This document shows positions 32,520 through 47,055 of a DNA stretch of 64,000 bases, piece after piece. The DNA is taken from contig OX393567.1 in the NCBI GenBank assembly GCA_947652115.1, positions 14,483,308 through 14,547,307 on the forward strand, given 5' to 3'. How positions within the stretch are numbered: position 1 is the first letter of the stretch; every line of letters starts with the position of its first letter. This stretch comes from Blastomussa wellsi. Lineage: Eukaryota; Cnidaria; Anthozoa; Scleractinia; Plerogyridae. The notes below the pieces were generated by a model. That model did not search any database. It was not told where the DNA came from and was given only the letters and a program-made list of their open reading frames with translations. Position numbers and translations under genes: made by a program.

Positions 32520-33299
32520 TTAAAATTTCACAGCCTCTGCAAGGCAACTTGATTCGATAAGTCTCATCAATTTATCTCGATTCTCACGTGCTGTGTTTTT
32601 GATATAAATATGCCTTACATCGGTGAAGCCGATCAAACCAAAAATATCCTTCAAGTAAGGAACCTGATAGTCAAGTTTTTTCATGTCTCCTGAAGAATAG
32701 TCACCTCCCGAAGAGGTGATCAGTAATAAAGGTCTCCCGGTTAACAAGCCTTGTGGGCCATTTGCTGTTTCCCTAAATGTCAATCCGGGTTGAACAACAC
32801 AGTCAATATACTGTTTTAGAACATAGGGGATGCTGTAATTCCACATCGGACATGACACAACTAGCTTATCCGCCGAAAACAACGTTCTGATCATCCTTTC
32901 CACTGGTTCAAAGTTCTGTCGGTCGGATGCTTGATCTTCACCACTCACCATTCGCATTTTGCTTGCTACGTGTGATAAATCATACTGTAAAATTTCCTTG
33001 TCCCAAAGGTTGATCTCTTTTATAACACTGTCGCAATGTTTGGACTTGTAAGCTGTGAAGAAGGTTTTTGAAGCTATACCAGTCCACGACCTTTCATCTG
33101 AACCTGATGAGTTGAGGTGGAGTATTTGCGCGCGACCGTTCGTCAGGTGTAAATCACCACTTGATTTAACTTCACCTTGAAAAGCTGAAATATAAGAACA
33201 GCACCTGGTCTGTTTCAAAGACGTAGCTCTTCCTGCGCATCTGAGGAAACTCCTTATTCTGGAGTTACATGTGTAACATAACAGGAGTTTGGCCGCCAT
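32520..33299 (-). CDS. FMN-dependent NADH-azoreductase-like flavodoxin-fold enzyme
   Basis: An intronless 259-aa frame. Residues 58-259 match bacterial AzoR: start strand AQILHLNSS (57-65), MWNYSIPYVLKQYID (152-166), GLTFRETANGPQGLLTGR (172-189), SSGGDYSSG and a C-terminal FGLIGFTDVRHIYI. The family reduces azo bonds and quinones with NADH through bound FMN. The first 56 residues are an extension rich in Arg, Ser and Cys with few acidic residues, possibly a mitochondrial presequence. This family is common in bacteria and patchy in animals as far as I know, so transfer is possible but not shown; codon use looks like the neighbours. A polyadenylation signal fits at 32450-32455 (minus). It is divergent from NDUFAB1 by 168 bp. 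Confidence 0.85.
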   Translation of the reverse strand: MAAKLLLCYTCNSRIRSFLRCAGRATSLKQTRCCSYISAFQGEVKSSGDLHLTNGRAQILHLNSSGSDERSWTGIASKTFFTAYKSKHCDSVIKEINLWDKEILQYDLSHVASKMRMVSGEDQASDRQNFEPVERMIRTLFSADKLVVSCPMWNYSIPYVLKQYIDCVVQPGLTFRETANGPQGLLTGRPLLLITSSGGDYSSGDMKKLDYQVPYLKDIFGLIGFTDVRHIYIKNTARENRDKLMRLIESSCLAEAVKF

Positions 33300-33467
33300 C
33301 TTGAATTACACGTGCAACGGCCAGCGGTATGATGACACAACAAGTGACATAACAAGTTTTATGATTGGTCAGAACGGTCGATGTTTCATTAACTGGCCAA
33401 TAGGAGTAATGCTTAGTATTTCGCTGATATTCCCATTACTCTCAGCGATTGTTCGCTAAATATCAAG
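33300..33467. promoter_or_regulatory. divergent promoter region, azoreductase and NDUFAB1
   Basis: 168 bp between opposite start codons. It contains two ATTGG/CCAAT-type words (GATTGGTC at 33363 and GGCCAATAGG at about 33399), which suit NF-Y-type bidirectional promoters. No TATA box is evident. Confidence 0.5.
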
Positions 33468-37756
<4,289 letters not shown>

Positions 37757-37939
37757 CAGTAACAAGGTATTTGAGTTCATATTTTTGGGAAGCAGTCTTC
37801 ATCTGGGCAAATTGAAAACAAACCAGTAGAATACACTGCAAAGCAGCAATAAAATCCTTGTTCTAGACCCCCAGCAGACTCGACGAATGACTGAAAGTCT
37901 GTTTCGGATTTCTCTTTAATCTGATTAAAAGGGGGTTCA

Positions 37940-38066
37940 TCAACATTGAAATGGCATCAAGGGAAACTCGGCAAAATCTGTGTCCCAGATGGGATTTGAA
38001 CCCACGGCCCTCTGTGATCTAGTCGGATGCTCCAAGCTACTGGAGACTATGGTCAGCAAGGGTCAG
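37940..38066 (-). repeat. tRNA-like SINE-type repeat, single copy
   Basis: Matches the left arm of the foldback at 7045-7465, including GGGATTTGAACCCACG (B-box inverse) and AAGCTACTGGAGACTATGG. A deletion removes part of the D-arm region. Confidence 0.7.
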
Positions 38067-38861
38067 AAGGGGGTTGACAGAACTTTTCTGTTTCAGCTCC
38101 TACATTTGTGACATTTGCTTATTTGCTGTTCTGTATATTAATTTGGTCTTCTGACCTATTTTGCTTCTCATTTAATGGTTTATGAAGGGCACTGTATTTT
38201 TTGGAGGCATTTTTTTTCAAATAGAGCCATAACATCGTAGCTGCCATGCAGACGTTTAGAAGGTCTGTGCGTTTTTCCATCAGTAGTTTGACACCTCTGT
38301 AATTTACATTTTGTTTTCTTTTTGTGGTTTGTTTTGGCTCATTCATATTGATATGTTTACCTCTCAAAAGTTTGCTCTGGAAGGGCAAAGTATTATGTTT
38401 TCCGTTAAGATGTTGATTGCTTGCTTGCGGGCCCGGCTATTAAATCTATCGATTCCATGACCATGAGCTTTATTCTGTGGCCAATCAGTGTTTTGTTTCT
38501 CTTTTTTGGTGGTGTATTTGTCTTATTAAACATTATAGAATCACTTTTCTTAACAGACCAATCATGGTGCACGCGCAAATCCCTGGTACACAGTCCGGGG
38601 CCCAGAACAAGGATTTCAGCTCTGGTTCGCAGACAGACTTAACGAGGGGCTTAGTTTGTTTGTTATAATGGCTCCCTTCATGTTTTATCGTATTCCCAGG
38701 AATGAGATGGCTTGTGCCACTAACTGACTTACCAGTTTGCATTATTCACTAAGTGCATGGTATCTCAAATTTGTTTGCAAGTTTTTTCTTATCAATTACA
38801 GGCCAACCACTATCACATGTGTACATTATCCATCATTTCATTTTAGTGTGTCCTCGCCACG
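38067..38861. other. intergenic, nothing recognised
   Basis: Short chance frames only; no supportable exon or repeat. Confidence 0.45.
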
Positions 38862-39721
38862 TACCGTATTTACCCGTGTATAAGTCGACCTTGCACGACC
38901 TAAAAATCAGTCCAAAAAATCGCCCTCGACTTATACATGGGTCAAAAACTAAAACCCAAGCACCAGTAAAATAAATTCGGCACAATTAGCATAACAATTG
39001 TGTCTATAATCTTACGTAAAACATCTTACAAACAATGATATACAAAACGCAAAGTCCTTCGCTTGGCGGTCTGCGTCTAAATTAGCAGTTCAAGTTGAAA
39101 TGCTTTAAAATTTATCTGCTTTATGTAGACCTGAGGGTTGAAGATACTCCCTGGCACAATTTCAGAATAAACAACTGACATTTCCTGCAAAATAAAGCCG
39201 TAAATCTGCTGAGGAAAAACATCTTTCTCGCTTCGAACTCCTTGCTTGGTAACCTGGCATGATGTAAGCACGTGCAGTCATCAGTTACCAATACTCAACC
39301 GATTTTGTAGCTTGGTTACCAAGCTTTCTAAACACGCTGTTTATCGATCGTTCTCAAAGATTTAAGACCTTCTTTGGTGTTTTGCTTGCCTGCTAAAGCT
39401 GCTACTTCAACTTCCACAGTTAGAAAGGTTTGCCTGCAATTAGTATGTTTGATTTTGTAAGCCTGTTTCAAACAATATGGACAAAATGCCCACATGTACA
39501 TGTGTTGTTAAAACGATTGCGGACATGCGAGAATATTAAAACTTCACATTGAAACTTGCTGTGATTGTTTCATATTATCCATAGTACTTACCTGAACAAT
39601 AATTCTAAGAAATACAATATATTTAAGTTTTCCAATAAAATGAAGAAAACTTAGTTTTTGGCCCCAAAGTTAGGGGGTCGACTTATACACGAGGTCGACT
39701 AATACACGGGTAAATATGGTA
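38862..39721. mobile_element. complete TIR element, family C copy 2
   Basis: Terminal repeats of 29 bp with two mismatches: TACCGTATTTACCCGTGT...GTCGACC at the left and the inverse ending ACGGGTAAATATGGTA at the right. The 860-bp element has no transposase. Its right half recurs inverted at 10691-11120. Confidence 0.8.
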
Positions 39722-40208
39722 ACTTTAAACCTGTTTACATTAACTGTGATCCTTTGTTGTCATTTCACTGCAAAACTGTTTTGCTGCAAGTCAATTTGCT
39801 GCAAGTGGATTCGCTACAAGTCAAAGTCAATTTGCTACAAATGTACAGTTGATTCGTTACAGACTGAGGTCATTCGCTACAGACTTTCTATTCGAATCAA
39901 TAAACTGATTCTGCCTTTATTAAGCCCAAATCATTGTTTTTGTGGCCAAAATTAAATTCTGTGTACTCCTGACTTGGTAACTTTAACTTTGACAAAAGTG
40001 TTGTCTGAAATTTCTTTGAAATTGCTCGTTCTCTTGCCAAAGCACCTACCAAATCTCTCTTATTCTCTTTGTTTTGGTTCCCAGTGTGTTCCTGGTTTGA
40101 CGTGACAGCCACCTATCCCCAGTGTATTTGACCCAACCAAAAAAAAAAGTATTTGACCCAACCGGAAGTCAAATTTCATGTTTTCAAAGGGCTAAAACGA
40201 GGGGAAGA
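39722..40208. repeat. TTTGCTRCAAGT-type degenerate words
   Basis: At 39770-39890 short units such as GCTGCAAGTCAATTT, GCTACAAGTCAAAG, GTTACAGACTGAGG and GCTACAGAC repeat loosely. The remainder to 40208 shows nothing clear. Confidence 0.4.
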
Positions 40209-42298
40209 AAAATCGTTTATTAGCAGCGAACAGGGCGCTAAGAAGGAAGGGCGGCGAAACGCGCCTTGTGCTTTTGAGTGATGTGTGATGTAGAGTGGTA
40301 CTGGAGCGAGAGCGCTTCACTCCACTAAAGCTCAAAACATGGCGGCAAGTGAGGTTCAATGGCTGGTAGAGAAAAGTGATTTTTACACCAAAACAGTAAG
40401 AAATTTCCACGGAATTCTCTTAGCCATGGAATAATGACATGTTTTCCAAACTGCAAGAAGTTAGAAAGGGTTTGATTCTGTGAATACCGTGCTGAAATAT
40501 TATAAATAAGACCAACTATCTTGAAAGGCCTTTGACCTTTTCTTCGGACACCAGAAGTCAATCATCAATTTCATGGAAAGTACATGTATGGGAGGAGATG
40601 GCTCCATTTTCAAGCAATAAATAAAGTACATGTATGGTTTTTCATCTGTATAAATTTCATTTTTGAACTTTTTTGAACTTTTGAATTAGATGGATGGTTC
40701 TCCATATTCATTCAAAAATCTTTTCCGTACCAGTGAAATAAATCAGTTTTTTCAGTCTTTTGTGGCTGCAACTGTAGTCTGTAGGGGCATGTGCCTGTTG
40801 TGCTATTTAGAACTCTCAACAATGTGTTTCTTTAGCTCCACTACAGAAGGGATTGGAAATTTCTGAGGATTGGGGACGGTTCCCGAAGACCAAAATCTCA
40901 TGCATGTACTAGTGGGGGTGGGTGAGGTATGGATATTTTTTTGAAACTAGAAATTGTAAATACGTGCTACTAATTGTGTTCAATGTCTGTTGTGTATGTT
41001 ACAAACCAATTTTTTTTTTGCCCTTCAATTTATTTATTGCCCAAGAACAAAGCACATGGATCATAAATTGAAGGAGGAAAAGGGGATCCATAACTCACAA
41101 ACTAACCAAGAAGTTAGTAAGATATTATATCTCTGATGGGTTTTACAAAGCATCCAAGTCACCCAGAACAATTTAAAAAATATTTAACAGGCCATACTGT
41201 GGAATACAGCCTAGTAAATTGACCAGCCACAATATTCAGGGTCTATTCATAGTAACTAAGAGAATCATAATTGTTCTCTTGTTGTTAAGTTGTTAGAAAA
41301 GGGTCCTATGCTTACTATTTTCAGCAATGTAGTTCAGGATGTAGTTGTATGGGTGGGTGCAATTGCCAGAGACATAAGTGTTGAAGGGGTTTCTGATGTG
41401 TTAGGTGGGCCTTTGTCGGTGTCCCATGGGTGCACCCAACACCCCTCTCCTACCTAGCATGAATCGTAAAAATCAGAGCAGCTCAAAACGTTTGGCAAGA
41501 ACACAACCTTGACACATACATGTTGCCGCAAACATCCTTGGGACTAGTAGTGGAGGCTTCATTCTAGGAGTTACGACAATTTTGATTAAAGTTTCATGTT
41601 ATTCATTTCTGTAAGGACCAGATAACCCAGGTACATTTCTATAGTAAAGACAGTGAAAACTACTAAAGACACTACAAGGACAATAAATTCTTCTTTGGTG
41701 GCATTATTATTAGAATGCATTGCAGGGATGGCGCCAAAAAATGTATAAATAGGGCCCTGATCGCACAGACCACAGAGCGCAGAGTCACATCAAGGTTTGT
41801 GTATCAAAAGTACTGGGTATAATTTCACTTTTGAGCCCTCTAACTCAAAAAGTTCAAAATGAAATTTATACAGATGAAAAACCCATACATACTTTACTCT
41901 GTCCTTGAGAATGGAGCCCTCTCCACCGATACTTTCCATGAAATTGATGATTGACTTCTGGCATCCGAAGAAAAGGTCAAAGGCCTTTTGAGAAAGTTGG
42001 TTTCATTTATAATATGTCAGGACGGCATTCACAGAATCCAACCCTTTCTAACTTCTTGCAGTTTGGAAAACATATCATTATTCCATGGTTAAACGAATTT
42101 CGTGAAAATCTCTTCCTGTTTTGGTGTAACAATCACTTTACTCTACCAGCCATTGAATGTCACTTGCCACCATGTTTTGAGCTTTGGTGGAGTGAAGCGC
42201 TCTCGTCCCAGTACCACTCCGCATCAAACATCGCTCAAGAGCTCAAGGGCGCGTTTCGCCACCCTTCCTTTTTAGCGCCCTAGTAGCGAATCGTCTTT
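40209..42298. mobile_element. long foldback element with about 470-bp arms
   Basis: The left arm (40209-40682) and right arm (41846-42298) are inverted, about 1.1 kb apart. In each arm the outward strand keeps an open frame beginning MTSG and RRKGQRPF and running through LSNFLQFGKH and HLPPCFEL (40325-40561 minus, 41951-42283 plus). No known domain is recognised. The interior holds no transposase. This is a nonautonomous TIR or foldback transposon. Confidence 0.75.
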
Positions 42299-42484
42299 AA
42301 CTTAGCAAAACAACTGGATACCACTGTTATTCTCTTCTGTAAGTGGTTTTATGTAGGGACTCCAAGGATGTCTTCTTTTAAACCCACAGGCCAGGCAATT
42401 AGAATTTAGATTTTGTGAATGAAAGTTACAGCAGTGATCATGTTGAACAAGTTAAACTGACGATGTTTATCTTCTGTATTTCAG

Positions 42485-42690
42485 CGTTTAACCTCGCTAA
42501 GTTTTGGCAATTCATCAAGAGAGGACTAAAAACGTGTTTCCTGGACTGGATGGAGGTGCACCAACATTGTTCATCACCTTGCAAGTAGTTACTGTAAAGT
42601 TCTCTGGTGATGTTTTGTGGCCAGAAATTCATATTAGGTTATGTTGGTCTTGTGTACATTGCAGTGTAATAAAGGCTTTGTAATCCATAA
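42485..42690 (+). other. possible spliced 3' UTR exon of NDUFAB1
   Basis: CTGTATTTCAG at 42474-42484 is a good acceptor, and AATAAAGGC at 42668 a good polyadenylation signal. NDUFAB1 has a donor-like AACAAG/GTATTTG about 16 bp after its stop codon. Together they would make a UTR intron of about 4.7 kb containing two transposons. No coding evidence. Confidence 0.25.
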
Positions 42691-43332
42691 CTGTCGTTAC
42701 ATTGCTCTGTGATATACTTCGCTTAATTTTGCATTTCGAACTATTAGACACAGCGATTAAACTTGTAAAAATAATGATGACATTACTTGAACGTTTTCAG
42801 ATAAAGGGTTTTATATCCTATTTTTGTTGCAACATTTCTTAAATTGGTCCTTGGAGTAGAAACTGTATTATCTCGATGAAACGACCCCATCGTTTAATTC
42901 AAACTTGGCCTGGTGTGTCCGGCGTTTGACTCTCGTAGTTTATTTGAGCTCTTTGCTCATGAAGCAATGGCGTGTTTTATTATTATTATTTTTAACAGAC
43001 AGATCGTTCCGTTGTACCTGCAGTTTATAATTCTACGTCTAATAAATGCTTCAGGGGCTTATTTACGACTCCACCTTGGAGACCCGGCGTTTAATTGAGA
43101 AACTGTGAATGGTTGCCATTTTCTTGACGTCAGTGGTTACAGTATATGTAACCAGTCTACTCAGATTTTTTGTACTTTGCACCACAAACTTGGACAAATA
43201 AGGTTTATCACCCATCGTCAATGATATAACCGGTCGTTTCATCAACTTATTCAACATTTTGACCACCTTATGACTGATTTAAATCAATATATCAGCTGCA
43301 TCATACGGTAATAATGTCTACCAGATTCCAAC

Positions 43333-43528
43333 TTAAAGGAGCAGTGTCACGGTATTGAAGTCATTTTCTCATTTACTTTCAATTTGAAGGAAATCTAAAA
43401 GTAAGAGTTTTCTAATGCCGAAAACACCAACAAGATAATAAAATGCTGAAATTACACAAGGATTGTTTCAAATGACAACGATATGGACCGATCAAGACTG
43501 GCAAGTTGCCGTGACGTAGCTCCTTTAA
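43333..43528. mobile_element. TTAA-flanked MITE
   Basis: TTAAAGGAGCAGTGTCACGG at the left and CCGTGACGTAGCTCCTTTAA at the right are imperfect inverted ends with TTAA at 43333 and 43525. The 190-bp interior is AT-rich with no ORF. Confidence 0.8.
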
Positions 43529-44154
43529 CGACATTACCTATTGTCCAAATTCCAGACATCTTTCGCTGATGCCCCGCTACCAAGAAAAGACGACTGAAAA
43601 AAATTGCCGCTAATGCCGTCCGATGCCGTCACGTCGCTTTTGCAAAAGAATTCTGTTGAGGCCATCACTTTGATAAAGAAAGTCTCTTCAGCAAAGGATT
43701 ACAAAAAAAAAAGAAAGTTCCACTATAAAAGGGATAGCTCCTCCCACATCTCACACCTTCCGTGCGCGAAATGCAAATTTGTATTCTTGCAGCGCATTCT
43801 CGTTTGTTGCAGAGTCAAACCGCAAACTGAACACGCTTCAAAATCTCATGAAACAAAAAGATAGCCTGGACAAAAATGCGATATAGCTTGCTAATGTTTT
43901 TCTCAGCAAAAATGAAGAGCATTTTCTTGGTAACTGCCTTTATAAAAGCGCGGGTTGTTTGTCAGCTGTTTACGCTATGATGATTGACTAACAACTGGGC
44001 GTGAGAATGGCCAAGCAAGGCCCCTTATTAACCGGAACTTCGTGTTTACCGGTAATAGTTAGGGTAATAGTCAACTGATATGAAATACGTTAGATTTTAA
44101 CCAAGTTACGTCACTGGACGGCATGTGCGACCAGAGGAAGTAAAACAAAGAAAA

Positions 44155-44406
44155 GTGGCCCATCAGGCCGGAGCTTATCCCGGTTTCCTTAGCATGAAGC
44201 GACTGAGAGTATTTCTACTCCCCCCTGGATGGGATGCTAGTCCATCGCACGGTTACCCCCAGCAGTAAATTTGCCGGTACCATTAATACACCTGGGTGAA
44301 GAGAGGCGCTGTGAGAGTAAAGTGTCTTGCCCAAGAACACAACGCAGTGCCCCGGTCGAATCCAGACCGCCCGATCTGGAGTCTAGCGCACTAACCATTA
44401 CGCCAC
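44155..44406 (-). repeat. tRNA-derived SINE-like repeat, family S1 copy 3
   Basis: Minus-strand head GTGGCGTAATGGTTAGTGCG fits a tRNA A-box and GGATTCGACC a B-box. Body and tail match 20357-20612. It lies about 530 bp upstream of the epsin start. Confidence 0.75.
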
Positions 44407-44938
44407 AAAAATTACTGTGTGGACAACTAACAAGGTGATACCATAGCGGTGCCGTCTACCATTTCCCTCAGAAACTTGGACCGGACTGAATATTTGTACT
44501 ACCTCAGGCTGAAATCGTCGATATAATGCAGAGAGAAAACAGCGGAATTTTACGGGGGTCAGTAATTAAAAAATGCACGTAGCACGAGTAGCATTTTTGT
44601 TTTCACGTTCGCAACAATTTTTGCTCGCGACTCGCGTCAGCAATATCCTTTATCTGCGATTCTACCTTTCACCCGAAAAAATTCCACCAGAATGAATTCA
44701 CCCCGGAATGACCGGTTTTTTTCGTGCAAATGGTCTGAGGTTTGAGCTCTGAGAACGATGGAGGACTGGGGATCATTGTGTAAATCCTTGCGGGGGAGTT
44801 TGCGGGGGGTAATCTGGCTCTGAGGCGTTGCAACTGGAAGTGTCCGCCATATTTGACGGATATTTTTCTCGTCCGTTTACCCACAGTTAAAATTTATTAT
44901 TTCTGCTTCCTGCAGCCCTCAAGATTTTAAGTCTGAAC
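44407..44938 (+). promoter_or_regulatory. epsin upstream region
   Basis: The only non-repeat sequence just before the epsin start. The ATG at 44939 has AACATG context. No TATA box or 5' splice site is certain. Confidence 0.3.
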
Positions 44939-46543
44939 ATGTCTGTGAGGCGTCAGTTGAAAAACGTTGTAAACAATTACTCCAACGCCGAAGTGAAGGT
45001 TCGTGAAGCAACCTCAAACGATCCTTGGGGACCGTCAAGTTCGGTGATGACAGAGATTGCCGATGCGACTTACAACGTGGTCGCCTTTTCGGAGATTATG
45101 GGTATGATTTGGAAAAGACTCAACGACCATGGTAAAAATTGGCGGCACGTCTACAAATCGTTGGTTGTTTTGGATTATATTATAAAGACTGGGTCTGAAA
45201 GAGTCGCTCAACAGTGCCGCGAGAACTTGTATGCAATTCAAACTTTAAAAGACTTTCAGTTTATTGACAAAGACGGTAAAGATCAAGGAATGAACGTTCG
45301 GGAAAAAGCTAAGCAGCTTGTTGGATTACTAAAAGACGAAGATCGATTGAAGAGTGAAAGGGCTCGCGCGTTGAAAGCGAAAGAAAGATTCGCTCAAGCT
45401 AATTCTGGGATTGGAAGTGACTCGTTAAAAGCGGGCAACTTGCGAGATTCAGGTAGTACATCCGATCTGCGTCTTGAAAGTTCATCAGCAACAGCCACAA
45501 CGGTACCTACAAGCCGCTCATGGGAACCAGGCAGGAAAGTCATGGGCAACGAGATGGAAACCTGCCGGCCATCAAATGCTAATGAAGAGGAATTACAGTT
45601 GCAACTAGCCTTAGCATTGAGTAAACAGGAGGCAGAAGAAAAAGAGAAAATGGTAGAGAGAGATGATCAGCGCCTACAATTAGCCATCAACCAAAGTCAG
45701 CAAGCGCCTCCAACTCAGGAGCCAGCTCTGTTGGATATGGCAAGTGGTGGGGTGACAATGCCAACGCAGGAGACGTTTGACCCCTGGGGCTCTACACCAT
45801 CAGCAGTTCCACAACCCTCTATGCCACAACTTTCACAACCCCCTATGCCACAACCTGATCCTTGGGGAAGTGGCACCACCCCAAGTGTTGGTGCCACTTC
45901 CAACCCGTGGGGAGGTAGTCAAGCACCTTCGTTGAACACAACACAGAGTGTTTTTGGAGCTTCTAATGGGACATCAGCCATGGGAGCTATAATTGGAAGC
46001 ACTGATCCTTGGGGAACAACAACTGTACATGCTGCTTCAACTATGGCACCTCCGCCAAGTGATCCTTGGGGAGGGGGTAACTCGTTCCCTGCACCTGTAG
46101 TACCACAATCTCAAGAGCCATGGGGACCCACCCAGACCGAAAGTTTCAGTGCTTTTGACAAGACTAACACTGTTGGTGGATTTTCAACTCAGCAACCCTT
46201 GCATCCATTTAACATGGCTAATAAGGTACCAGAAAACACAAAACAACCTCAGGAGCCTTTGGATAACAGGGTTTCTAATTTGGTGAACTTAGATCAGCTT
46301 ACTAAAAAGCCTGACCCCGTTATCAACCCATTCCTGTCCACCCAACCAGCAATGTCCAAATCAACAAATCCGTTTATGCAAGATAAGCCTCAAGCACCAA
46401 CACTGAATCAGCTGCGTGAGCCACCAGTTGCAGCACAAAGCAACATGCCAAGTATGGGTGGAGAAGTGTTGTTGCCTATGCCACTTATTCCTGATTCTGG
46501 TCCAAGACCCCAACATACAGTTCAAAGCAACCCTTTCTTATGA
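44939..46543 (+). CDS. EPN: epsin, endocytic clathrin adaptor (intronless)
   Basis: 534 aa in one exon. The ENTH domain fills residues 1-150 (REATSNDPWGPSSSVM, NVVAFSEIMGMIWKRL, GKNWRHVYKSLVVLDY, GMNVREKAKQLV) and binds PI(4,5)P2 at the plasma membrane. Two ubiquitin-interacting motifs follow (EEELQLQLALALSKQEAEE at 216-234 and DDQRLQLAINQSQ at 242-254). AP-2-binding DPW motifs start at 281, 307, 356 and 375, with NPW and EPW variants. A clathrin box LVNLD is at 448-452, and three NPF motifs (463, 477, 531) bind EH-domain proteins, the last almost at the C-terminus as in vertebrate epsins. It drives membrane curvature and sorts ubiquitinated cargo. It is orthologous to EPN1/2/3 as a group. 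The lack of introns is odd beside its intron-rich neighbours. Confidence 0.96.
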   Translation: MSVRRQLKNVVNNYSNAEVKVREATSNDPWGPSSSVMTEIADATYNVVAFSEIMGMIWKRLNDHGKNWRHVYKSLVVLDYIIKTGSERVAQQCRENLYAIQTLKDFQFIDKDGKDQGMNVREKAKQLVGLLKDEDRLKSERARALKAKERFAQANSGIGSDSLKAGNLRDSGSTSDLRLESSSATATTVPTSRSWEPGRKVMGNEMETCRPSNANEEELQLQLALALSKQEAEEKEKMVERDDQRLQLAINQSQQAPPTQEPALLDMASGGVTMPTQETFDPWGSTPSAVPQPSMPQLSQPPMPQPDPWGSGTTPSVGATSNPWGGSQAPSLNTTQSVFGASNGTSAMGAIIGSTDPWGTTTVHAASTMAPPPSDPWGGGNSFPAPVVPQSQEPWGPTQTESFSAFDKTNTVGGFSTQQPLHPFNMANKVPENTKQPQEPLDNRVSNLVNLDQLTKKPDPVINPFLSTQPAMSKSTNPFMQDKPQAPTLNQLREPPVAAQSNMPSMGGEVLLPMPLIPDSGPRPQHTVQSNPFL

Positions 46544-46639
46544 GGGATTATGCAGCAAATTTCAACACAAAGTAGGTTTGTTTGATTTGTCCTTCTAGTT
46601 CCACTGAACAAGACTTTCTCTTTTTGTAGCAGGTACCAC

Positions 46640-47055
46640 TGAGCCCCAGCGGGGTACTCGGGATTTCAAGTGGCGGGGATGATCGAATGGAGCCAAAAAA
46701 ATCCCTAGGGCTTCAGCAAAACCAAAAAAAATCCCTGGACCAAAAATTAACCCCCAAAAAATCCCATGCTGGGACAATGCGGACTATTGTATAAAACATG
46801 TGATGTAAAGCGACACCATAGTTAACTATTAAACAACAGCAAAACACATTTGTTTGTACTTTATTCGCAGAACTACGCAGCCAGGGCACTACCGATTCTT
46901 TTTAAAACCCCCCAACAAAATCCCAACTCAAATCAAGCTACCCAAAAAAATACTTGCCAAATTTTGGCACCCAAAAAATCCCGGAATCGAAAATTTCAAA
47001 CCCAAAAAAAATCCTTCGATCATCCCTGTCCCCCCCCCCCCCCCCACCTGGGCAG
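46640..47055. repeat. CCAAAAAAAATCCC-type repeat, copy 2
   Basis: Outer parts GGGGATGATCGAATGG (46675) and TTCGATCATCCCTGTCC (47013) are inverted. Between them short units such as CCAAAAAAATCCC recur at least seven times, and a C-run of about 17 closes the right end. Related to 33830-34530. It sits in the epsin 3' flank, so it may be transcribed in the UTR. Confidence 0.65.
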
